Assembly (NCBI GenBank): GCA_020746995.1
Contig: JAGPXD010000002.1
Span: 7,316,001-7,380,000 of the forward strand
Direction of reading: 5' to 3'
Length of the DNA: 64,000 bases
From: Plectosphaerella cucumerina
Taxonomy: Eukaryota; Ascomycota; Sordariomycetes; Glomerellales; Plectosphaerellaceae
Positions 55,761 through 64,000 of this stretch are shown here, one piece after another. Numbering within the stretch: position 1 is the first letter of the stretch; every line of letters starts with the position of its first letter. The notes under the pieces were generated by a model. It was given only the letters and a program-made list of their open reading frames with translations. It had not been told where the DNA came from and ran no database searches. The position numbers and the translations under genes were made by a program.

Positions 55761-57109
55761 TTATTTGCCGCCCTCTTTGTCGTCGCCGGCGATCATCTTG
55801 TCGACGACCTTGTTGAGGTCGGTGCTGACCGAGCCAAGCAGCGGGTGGACGAAGGCGTCGAAGACCTGGTCGACCTGACCGTCGCGCAGGCGGCGTTTCA
55901 GAGCGGCACCAACCATGTTATGGAGGACGTCAATGGTCTTCTCCTTGTGCATCCAGAAGTGGCTGACGAAGCGGCCGCGGCATCCGCCGACGTAGGGGGC
56001 GCCGTTGGCGTCGCTGCAGGGCAGGGCGCGCAGCTCGTCGGTCTTGTTATAGGCGTAGCGAATGTGGTTGCCAAAGGCGGCCTGCTCGTGGGCCCACGAG
56101 TAGGCCCAGTGGCGGCACTCGGGGAAGCGGTTGCCGAGGGGGCAGTCGTTCCAGACGTCAAAGAGTTCCTGGGTGCGCTCGCTGGCCTGGGCGACGACGA
56201 AGCCCGTGTTCCAGAGGACCCAGCCCTTTGCGTCCTGGTTGTGTGTCGAGTTGGGATCTTCGGCCATGGCGAGCATAGTCTTGTCGGTGATGTTCCAGAG
56301 GCCCATGAGCCACTCGATGGGCATATTGGGCTGGACGAAGACGGCGTCCGCATCGAGGAAGACGACGAATCGGTACTCCTTGAGGGCCTTCTGAATGACG
56401 GGAACCTTGACCCAGGTGTTGTGGCGATCGGTCGCGGGAGGCGCGCGGACGAACTTGTAGTCGTAGCCGTGGATTTGGGCTGTTCAAGTTAGCTTATGAT
56501 CGGGGCGGCGGCGGGTAGTTCCACGCACAGTAGATGTAATGGTTGAGGATGCCCGCGGCGCGAGGGGTCATGTTCTCCTTCTTGAAGATGGCAGGACCCA
56601 TCGTCCTGGCGACATTGTCGATGCGGGTGTCGACGTCAAGGATAAGCAGGTCCTTGCCGAGGGGCTCCTGCCACAAATGGGCGCCTTCGGGAATGGCATA
56701 TTCGGCACCAGTGTCGGTGGTGAAGGTAAGATTATCGAGCGGGTGGACGTAAGGCTTCCACAGAGCGGCAATTAGGCGGGAGAAGTCCTCGACGGCGGGT
56801 ATCGGCGACGGGTATTCCGAGTAGACTCTTCAAAGAGGGAATCGGTCAGTTTTTGTTATGATTGTCCACCGCAATTGAGAGCGCCACCTACTTCGTGTAC
56901 AGAGTGTCGTACGCCCAAGGAACGGAGCTGCGCGAGGCGAAAAGAAGACAGGCGAAGGAGAAGACGAGAGCGCCGATGAAGATGAATGGCCGGTTGCGCA
57001 GGTGGTATCTGATCTGAAGGAGTACCCGTTGGGGCGCCGAGCCCGAGAAACCCGTCCGCATCTTGTCGTTGTATCGTCGCCAGCCGGAGTTGAGGTTGCC
57101 AAGAGCCAT
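55761..57109 (-). CDS. Type II membrane glycosyltransferase (GT34/MNN10-like)
   Basis: Exons 56892-57109, 56529-56827 and 55761-56479 give 411 aa. The ATG at 57109 opens a short cytosolic tail, then one membrane anchor at residues about 41-58 (PFIFIGALVFSFACLLFA), as in Golgi glycosyltransferases. The luminal domain carries SQIHGYDYKFV, then WVKVPVIQKAL, then FLDADAVF with the DxD metal- and sugar-nucleotide-binding motif, and later VLWNTGFVVA. This order fits the GMA12/MNN10 alpha-galactosyl/mannosyltransferase family (PF05637) or close relatives. It probably extends N- or O-glycans in the Golgi. Donor and acceptor sugars are not known. A 27-G tract lies about 345 bp upstream of the ATG. Confidence 0.86.
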
Positions 57110-57453
57110 TAAACGAGCATCGTCCAGGGGGGTTCGTTGTGGACGGTCGGCGGAGGGGCGAGAGGGGGGCAAGAGGGGCGGCGTAAGCGATTGGGGCGTT
57201 GTTTTGGGGGAGACGGGCGACTTTTAATCGATCCGGGGCGGGAGCGACGGAAGAGGCGAGACAAAAATACAGCGGGAGGGGAAAGGGCGAAGTCAAAAGG
57301 CAAAACTGAAGACGAAGGCGAAGGCGGCTGAGCGAGCGGAAAGTTGGGGTTAGATTGGTCGACGGGAAGGAAGGGAAAAAGTTAAGGCGACATGGAGGTA
57401 CAACGAAACGCGAGGTGAGAAGGGCGTGTGGGCGTGTTCTTCTGAGACGGCGC

Positions 57454-57480
57454 GGGGGGGGGGGGGGGGGGGGGGGGGGG
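57454..57480. repeat. Poly(G) tract, 27 nt
   Basis: An uninterrupted 27-G run in the promoter of the glycosyltransferase. It can form G-quadruplexes and is likely unstable in replication and sequencing. Confidence 0.85.
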
Positions 57481-57925
57481 AGGGGACTCGGGGGAGCGAG
57501 GTCTAGTCTGCATTCGGTACGCTCGTGTTGTTTTATGAGCAAAGGCCTAGAATCATGCGCGGGCCTCTTTTAACTGGCAGCGACCGCCGCACGCCATTGC
57601 CCGCCGGCCGCCTGTCCCCGGTGGCGCGGCGTGGTTAATTTGGGAAACAGCAGACAAATTTACCCGTCCCTACTTCCTCGGCCATCCTGTTCTACCTGTA
57701 CAGATCTTCACGTCTTCGCCAAGAGGCCACGATGCTGCTGACGACGCGGGCAATGGGGACCTGGTCCAAAATGAAATCTGCGCGATCTGGCTGCCTGGGC
57801 GGATGGGCCACCCTGAGCCCCTGACGACTGGACCCAATCCATGTTCGTTTTCCGCCCGAGAACACTGCTGGGGCCCGTGCCGAGCGGGCTAGTCTTTACA
57901 AGCTTTTCTGCGCAGGATGATCCCC

Positions 57926-57942
57926 GGGGGGGGGGGGGGGGG
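57926..57942. repeat. Poly(G) tract, 17 nt
   Basis: A second uninterrupted G run of 17 nt in the same promoter region. Confidence 0.85.
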
Positions 57943-59748
57943 CTAGACGCAGCCGAACAGGAGGCGTCAGGGGGGACAGCAGGGGGCAGAAGCAGAGGGA
58001 GGCACTGAAGGGGAGAGCTCGCATCCGAATCGTCTTGAACAGATTGCGACGGAAGTCAGTTCAAAAGTTCCTGTAGATTACTTTACTTTTCCGGGATGCG
58101 CCATCTCTTATTAGTAGCAGCCCCCGACCAGACTCGTCTCACAATACACCTCGCCGCTCACAATCTCCCCGGCTACTCGAGACTGACAGAAGCAATCTGC
58201 AAGTCCTCCCGCCCGCCTAACGCCCCCCATTGGGGTGGGATGGCCGAAAGGACGACAAACGGCGCAAGTGAGAAAGCATCCGCTCATCTCATCTCCCGGG
58301 CCGCTCCAGTCGCGTCGCGTTCGCCCGTTCCCCCTTGCCCCCCAGCACCAGCAAAAAGGAGCTACGGAACACCGCAGGACTCGCCGGTGTGCGACCTCGT
58401 ACAGGGTGGGACGCGCGCAGGCAGCTGCAGGCAGGCTGCAGCCCCCTGAGTGATGGCTGACATGGGAGGAATAGGGGTCGCGATACCGTACTTGTACCAT
58501 CTCCACCTGGCCCAACCCCCATGCCCAGAACAGCTGTGACCGTGGGTCGTGGTCACCCTCCCTTGCTCGGTACGGAGCCGGGCGAATCGGCGACGAACAA
58601 GCTTTCCGTCAGATGCGACGAGCCGTTGTGTGGCGGCAACGTGGTGGTGAAGCAGTTGCTGTCGGCTGACAGTTGTCGTCTATCCTCGTCGAGTCCTTGT
58701 ATTTGTACTCGTGCGTTTATTTCGCCCGGTCCCAGTGGGCGGATGCATCAGACGCCTGTCTGCCAACATTGAAACGGATCTGATGACTGTTGGCGGTGGC
58801 CTGCAAGCCAAGCCTTTCTGCAGTAGCAATGCAGGACACCAACACCAACACCATCTCCAGGGGCCGCTCCCCCCACCGGCATCCCCAGAGACACGGGCTC
58901 CCAGGAAGCCACCGCGGATATTTGTCAGGTCTCCCGCCGTCGTGGCCTTGTTCTCCATCGGCCTATTCCCCGAGTCTTCAGTGTGCCTGTCAAGCGGTGT
59001 CAGCGCAGGGACATTGACCACCGCCCTTCCGTCAGCAATGGCACCACGAGTCGCAAACACGACAGAGCTAATCATAGGGATACGATGACCCCCTTTCCCG
59101 GCTGTGCGGTTCGGGCAAGCAAGCCCCCTCGCTCAGCCCCTTCGCCCGACGCCCGGCCGAGGCCACCCTCCCTTGTCACCCCTCCCACTGACGGTTGGTT
59201 GGCTGCTGCAACCTCACGTTGCAGTTCAGTGCTTGTCTGTCTGAGCCGTCCCATCTTTCCAACGGAACAGAAGCTCGAGCTCGAGTCCAACTGTCACCCG
59301 AGCGGTCAAGGGTCTCCCTCCCTCGGCCAGGAGCACCCGGAGCTGTCGTCTCATGCCCAGAACGGACCCGGCCCATAAATCGACCGTCGTAGCCCTGCCG
59401 GGCTGGCCCGCTTCCTCTCGTGGACCTCCTCATCCTCGTAGCGTTGACCCGGCTGGGCAGGATCGTGACTGCTTGGCTGCCTTTTGAGGATGCTGCCGCG
59501 TCAGTCTGTCGAATCTGTGACTGCGCCAGTGAAGTCCAGCTTTAAGCCAATGAGACTTCGAGACCTGAGGATGACTAATTTGCTGTTTTCACGTGCTCCT
59601 CTTGGCCGCAAGAATCGCTGGACGATGCTGATTGGCGCACGTTTACGAGCTTCAATTCAGCCAATAGCATGTCAGCAGCTAAACACAACGGTCCCCAGAT
59701 GCTCCTGGCTCTCCATCTCCAACTCCAACATCTCAACCTCATCCGAAA

Positions 59749-59826
59749 ATGAGCAGCATCAAGGACTCACTCATCAGCCGTCTTGCAGACGTGTCGACAC
59801 TCTCCTACGAATCACCTCCAGGATAG
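59749..59826 (+). promoter_or_regulatory. Upstream open reading frame of the Zn2Cys6 gene
   Basis: ATG at 59749 begins a 25-codon frame ending in TAG at 59824-59826, which leaves 10 nt before the main ATG at 59837. Because it is so close to the main start, ribosomes finishing it would reinitiate poorly, so it may lower translation of the regulator. An alternative is that transcription starts downstream of it. Confidence 0.55.
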
Positions 59827-59836
59827 CACCACCGCC

Positions 59837-61705
59837 ATGCAAAAAGACACACCCACTCCTGTCCCGCCAGCGAGGGCCATCCTCCCCCGGCCAGAGCACA
59901 TGCTCCTGCAACCGTCAGTCCGCAGGGTCGTCGTGCCACTTCCGCAGCCCAAAAAGACAAGGGCCAGCAGGCCAAAGGTCCGAACCGGCTGCGTCACTTG
60001 CAAGGAGCGCCGAGTCAAGTGCGATGAGCGCAAGCCCGCCTGCCTCCGCTGCGAAAAGGCAAAGTTCACCTGCAGTGGTTACGCCGACCCCGCCCTCCCT
60101 CGAAAGAAGAAGGAGGCATGCCTCTCGGCCCGCGCCGCTGGCAACCGGCACCTCGCACCCCGCGCCTCCGACGTATGCTTGGCCGCCGGCAGATACGGCA
60201 CCGGCCCAGGCACACAGATGTCAGTGGACAGGGCACACTGCAACCCCCGAAGCTTCGTCGGTCTCCCGCACATGAGCGACCAGGATGTGCTCTACTTCGA
60301 CTACTTCCGCCTTCATGTCGTCTGCGAACTCGCAGGGCACTACACTGCCGGTCTGTGGTCGCGGCTGGCCGTCGGAGAAGCCCTGCAGGATGACTGTGTC
60401 CGCCACTGCGTGTTGGCCATCGGCGCCCTAACCCAGTCCATGTCGGCCCAGCCTCTGCACCGGCTCTCCTTGAAGGCACCGAGCAACACACACCACGACG
60501 CCGTCGTGCGTCACCACCAGCAAGCCATTATGGCCTTCCAGAAGCACATCCAAGGCGGCACCTCGCCGCCATCTCCGCGGTCCGTCATGGTCACCAACAC
60601 GCTGCTCGTGCTCCTTGAGACTCTTCAAGGGCGCATGAAGTCGGCTGACAACCTGATGAACGCCGGATTGAGCATTCTCAAGAACCAAATCTCCCTTTTC
60701 TGCCGCGCCCCCGAGTTCATCGCCGCCGGCGTTGTTGACGACGATATGCGCGACATGGAGCATGTGCTGCCCTGCCTTTCAGTCATGAGCCACTTCTCAT
60801 ACCAGTTCGAGCCCACCCGCCGCGTCTTCCACCATCTCAGCAGCGACCCGGACTTCTACTTCCCCCGTCCCGGCATCGACCCCATCTCGAGGCTCTTCAG
60901 CAACTGGGGCCGCTTCTTCACTTACGGCATGATATTCAGCGGGCAGGCTGTCTACGCTTGCCTCGAGGGCATGCCCATCGCCACTCTCGTGCGTCTGCTC
61001 CCGCGACAGCAGACCTTCCTTTCGCACCTGCAGACATGGCGCGGCGTCATTGCAGAATACGCGGCGTGCCCGAACCTCGACGCCGCGAGCCGCCGCGCCC
61101 TCCGCCTCGTCGAAATCCACTGGCTTGTGCTGCGGTGCAATGCCTCCGTCGCGCTAGACCCAACAGAGGTAGCCTGCGACGCCTTTGTCGACGAGTACCG
61201 TCACCTTCTCACGTTGTGCCTGGATTTCATGGGAGAAGAGCTGGCTACCCGCAGTCCGGCGGCGCTCGTCCTCGGCGAGGGGCTGATGTATCCGCTCAAG
61301 ATGATCGTGTACAGTTGCCGGACGCACGATGTGCGCATTGAGGCTCTCGAGGCGCTGCGTCTGCTGCCGTGGGCGACGGGGCCTGAGGGTGCCTGGGACT
61401 TGGTTGAGGGGCTCATGGGCGCCATTCTGCTCGAGGAGCAGGGTCGGGATGCTAGCGGCTGGGTGCCGCCCGAGCAGCGATGGTTCGCCCTCGGCGGCGA
61501 GTGGGACGACGAGCGCCGCGCTGCCGAGGATACCAGGCTGTACTGGCGTCAGTGTCCGGACGAGGACGGGAACCCGGTCTTCCGCAAGTTGGTAGCAGAC
61601 CACCGGCGTTGGCCCAATATTTGCGACGTTGCGGGGTGTACGAAGGATCACAAGGGCGTACATCCCGTGTTGAGAATGATGTCGGAGTGGGAGGGAGAGG
61701 CATGA
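59837..61705 (+). CDS. Zn2Cys6 fungal transcription factor, 622 aa
   Basis: An intronless frame from ATG 59837 (MQKDTPTPVPPARA). The binuclear zinc cluster is complete: CVTC, then RRVKC, KPAC, RC and FTC give C-x2-C-x6-C-x5-C-x2-C-x6-C at residues about 51-79, preceded by a basic stretch (KKTRASRPKVRTG). The middle region (about 130-620) is helical with hydrophobic segments, as in the fungal-specific transcription factor domain. It should act in the nucleus as a DNA-binding regulator. It sits tail-to-tail with the metallo-beta-lactamase gene, only 95 bp between stops, and near a P450, which suggests but does not prove control of that small group. A uORF precedes it. Confidence 0.92.
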   Translation: MQKDTPTPVPPARAILPRPEHMLLQPSVRRVVVPLPQPKKTRASRPKVRTGCVTCKERRVKCDERKPACLRCEKAKFTCSGYADPALPRKKKEACLSARAAGNRHLAPRASDVCLAAGRYGTGPGTQMSVDRAHCNPRSFVGLPHMSDQDVLYFDYFRLHVVCELAGHYTAGLWSRLAVGEALQDDCVRHCVLAIGALTQSMSAQPLHRLSLKAPSNTHHDAVVRHHQQAIMAFQKHIQGGTSPPSPRSVMVTNTLLVLLETLQGRMKSADNLMNAGLSILKNQISLFCRAPEFIAAGVVDDDMRDMEHVLPCLSVMSHFSYQFEPTRRVFHHLSSDPDFYFPRPGIDPISRLFSNWGRFFTYGMIFSGQAVYACLEGMPIATLVRLLPRQQTFLSHLQTWRGVIAEYAACPNLDAASRRALRLVEIHWLVLRCNASVALDPTEVACDAFVDEYRHLLTLCLDFMGEELATRSPAALVLGEGLMYPLKMIVYSCRTHDVRIEALEALRLLPWATGPEGAWDLVEGLMGAILLEEQGRDASGWVPPEQRWFALGGEWDDERRAAEDTRLYWRQCPDEDGNPVFRKLVADHRRWPNICDVAGCTKDHKGVHPVLRMMSEWEGEA

Positions 61706-61800
61706 GAGAAAGGCTTGGCCGGAATGATACCCATTACTTGCATTCAACTGCGGACGAGTGACTACAGGAATGACTGAAATCAATGAGGACCCCTGACCAG

Positions 61801-62757
61801 CTACAGCGTCTCTTGGTGAATGGCATGATCTGTGTATCCCGTCATCTTGACAATCACCTTGGCACTCTCCAAGAGCCTTCTCTTCGCATCGCCTCTCACG
61901 ACACGCCCGAAGAATGCACCGTGAGCATCGTCAAACTCGAAAGGAGCCATGGCTTTCCAGATGCCATGGACGGCATCGGGTGTCAGTGGGATCTACACCG
62001 TCAGAAACGAATTGGGCAAGAGAGAATTTCAGACTCACCATGTTCGGATACGACCACATGAAAGCAAAGCTGGTCCTCCCCTCACGGCGATCAACAGGAT
62101 TCTCGCCGCTCGGCACAACAGCGATAGAATCAGCCGTGAACATCTTTCGCTCACTCTTCCAAAGCATCACCGCACTCCCCGGGAAATGTCCCCCAACCTT
62201 GATAGCAACAAAGTTATCAAGCAACTCCATCACAGGCCCCTCCCACAGTTCGTGCGCCGGCCCCCGACGACGGAGCCACTCCCCGTCCTCAGCAGAGATG
62301 TAAACCCGACACCCAAAGGCCTCAGCCCACTCGAGCGCGGCGGAGAAGAAGTGCGGGTGAGAGATGACAATGGCATCAATGCCGCCGAGTTCCTTGATGT
62401 AACGCACCGTGTCGTCATCGATGTACGTTACGCAGTCCCAGAGAAGGTTGCCGGCGGTCGGGTCGCGGAGGAGAAAGGCGGTCTGGCCGATGGCGAATTG
62501 CGGCTCGGTGATGATGGAGACGACGCCCGAGTGGAAGGCGTCGGGCTTGAAGACGTTTTTGTATTTGCCCGAGTTGCGCATCTCGCGGAGGGTGGTGAAC
62601 CATTGTCTGGGCGTGTGAGTCCAGCTCTAGGCATGGGGATCGCGGAGACTTACCCCTCGGGGGGAACGAATTGACGAGGATCGTCGCAGATCTTGCACGT
62701 CTTGACAGACGGGCTTTCGTGCTGGGCGCCGCATGTGCCGCAGATGAGGAGATCCAT
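61801..62757 (-). CDS. Metallo-beta-lactamase-fold protein with N-terminal Cys cluster
   Basis: Exons 62654-62757, 62039-62606 and 61801-61992 give 287 aa. The N-terminus MDLLICGTCGAQHESPSVKTC has CxxC and CxxC pairs that could bind an extra zinc. The MBL region has ISHPHFF, whose two His match the start of the HxHxDH motif; the following Asp and His are replaced (FFSA), so the second metal site may be weak. The later His in VGGHFPG and the Asp in FTADSI fit other ligands. Overall it looks like a fungal hydrolase-type MBL protein of unknown substrate. It lies on the same strand as, and 408 bp downstream of, the P450 gene. Confidence 0.85.
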
Positions 62758-63165
62758 GGTGAGTGTTGGGGTGAGGAGAGACATTCGAGGCCCGGAGAGG
62801 GGTAGACGCCCTTTCAAATACATTCTCCACCTGCCCCTTTCTCCGAATGGCGACACTGTGCCAGTTCATCGCGGCTTGCAGCTGCTTACCAACTCGCTCG
62901 CACCAAACCACCGAGGCGAGGCCATCGTCCGACCCTATCTCCGCGCCCGGCAAACCTTCTCCCAACGTCGTGTTTTCCCGTTGGAGAAGCTCAAGACATT
63001 TGGCCAATGCTCAATAGGAGTATGACAAACACCGTCGATCACCACTGCTAGCCTCGGATCGCCACCACCACCACCATCACGACGATATCTTCATCTCATG
63101 AACAAGGGGTATTGATATCTATACTTCGTTATACCACACAAAGGAAACCTTATGAAATCCCCCCC
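62758..63165. other. Spacer between the P450 and the MBL-fold genes
   Basis: 408 bp containing the P450 3' region and the MBL gene promoter. A CACCACCACCACCATCAC-type short repeat lies near 63065. No gene is seen. Confidence 0.55.
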
Positions 63166-64000
63166 TTAGACCCCCCTCTTCTGCACCACGATCCGCAACG
63201 CCTCCTTAGGACGCAACGTAAAGTTCGGGTTCGCAAACTCCAACTCCCTCCCAACATCCTCCCCCTTCGGCGCAAACGAAAACGCCCTCGCCATCTCCAT
63301 AATCACAACCTTCAAGCACAACATCGCAAACGGCCGCGCAATGCACCCCTTCGGCCCATGCAAAAACGGCGCAAAAGCATAATGATTGTCCGCGGCCCCT
63401 GTCCCCTGCCGCTCATCCCACCGGTCCGGGTTGAAGCGTTCCGCGTCAGCGCCCCAGATGGTCGGGTTGTAGTGCGCCACGCTCGGGCTGATGATGATGT
63501 GCGTGCCCTTGGGGACGAAGGTGCCGCATATCGACACGTCTTCGGCCGCTTGTCGGGGGAGGAAGAGGGCGGGGCTGTAGACGCGGAGGAGCTCGCGGAC
63601 AAAGTTGTTTAGGTATGGGAGGGCCTCGATGTCGGCAAAGTCGGGCTCCCAGTCGGATGGCTGCCCCACGTAGAGGCTAGCGATTTCGGCGAAGAGCTTG
63701 GCTTGGGCGTCGGGGAAGGTTGCGAGGGCGTAGGCTGCCCACATGAAGGCGTTGCCGACTGTTTCGTGGCCGCCGGCGACGAAGTTGAGGATCTAGAGAT
63801 TGTCAGGTGGGTGTTCAACGGAGTGAGCCAGTGAGACTTACCACTTCCAGCAACTCCTTGTCTTCCCAACACGCCTCGTTGGGGAGGATCTGCGAGTCCT
63901 CGAGGATGAAGCGAAGCAAGTCGCGGCCGCCACTCGGCGCCGCGGAGCCTTCTTTCTTCTCGCCCTGCATGGCAACTCGCTGCAGCCTCAGCTTCTCGAG
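63166..64000 (-). CDS. Cytochrome P450 C-terminal part (cut by window edge)
   Basis: Two exons are visible, 63842-64000 (incomplete at the right edge) and 63166-63792, with a 49-nt intron, giving the last 261 residues (53 + 208). The oxygen-binding I-helix motif is AGGHET, the K-helix ExxR is ELLR, the PERF-region is AERFNPDRW, and the heme-binding loop is FLHGPKGCIARP with the axial Cys. Length of the visible part matches the C-terminal half of a microsomal P450. The N-terminal membrane anchor lies outside the window. It needs a reductase partner and the substrate is unknown. Confidence 0.92.

Larger units (their letters stand above)
57110..59836. other. Divergent intergenic region, 2.7 kb
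   Basis: Shared upstream region of the leftward glycosyltransferase and the rightward Zn2Cys6 gene. It contains two long G tracts (listed separately) and a uORF near its right end. No other gene is supported. Confidence 0.55.

Overview
This is a gene-rich window from a filamentous ascomycete (Pezizomycotina, most likely Sordariomycetes). The evidence is a GC-rich third codon position, many 40-80 nt introns with fungal donors (GTAAGT/GTGAGT) and CTAAC/CTGAC branch points, families typical of filamentous fungi (AA9, CE2, M35, WSC, Zn2Cys6, 2EXR), and scattered AGGTACCT-type motifs in spacers. Exon structures were worked out by eye from splice signals and reading-frame continuity.

Left part (1-25.6 kb) is rich in secreted proteins: a truncated Cys-rich secreted protein (1-352, -), a CE2-type SGNH esterase (1675-2805, +), an aquaporin (4209-5178, +), a 75-aa Cys-rich secreted protein (5369-5634, -), an M35 deuterolysin (8027-9286, +), a glutathione S-transferase (9612-10454, -), a 1537-aa multidomain WSC protein (10978-15701, -), a T2 ribonuclease with a C-terminal extension (18295-19689, -), an unrecognised intracellular protein (20466-21824, -), an F-box protein (22880-24398, +) and an AA9 polysaccharide monooxygenase (24573-25573, -). 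Together the esterase, protease, RNase and LPMO suggest degradation of plant or dead biomass, or of a host.

Middle part (25.6-46 kb): an intron-containing tRNA-Asn(GTT), an NAD(P)-binding epimerase-like gene with a GC-AG intron, a minisatellite upstream of a repetitive coiled-coil protein, a glyoxalase-like protein, a type II P-type cation ATPase with eight exons, a 2EXR/F-box-like protein, a homocysteine S-methyltransferase-like enzyme, a spacer with two repeat families (41.16 kb and 42.42-42.75 kb), and a 567-codon reading frame broken by one in-frame TAG.

Right part (46-64 kb): a 6.6 kb stretch with no convincing gene, a small SCOC/Slo1-like coiled-coil protein (Golgi Arl/Arf GTPase pathway), a second 2.7 kb empty stretch holding a perfect 10-bp hairpin, a Golgi-type type II membrane glycosyltransferase, and at the edge a Zn2Cys6 regulator (with a uORF), a metallo-beta-lactamase-fold protein and a cytochrome P450 cut by the window end. 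The last three could be the border of a metabolic gene cluster.

There is no sign of an intact transposon, CRISPR array or prophage. Most other open frames are shadows of GC-rich coding sequence or chance frames in GC-rich spacers.
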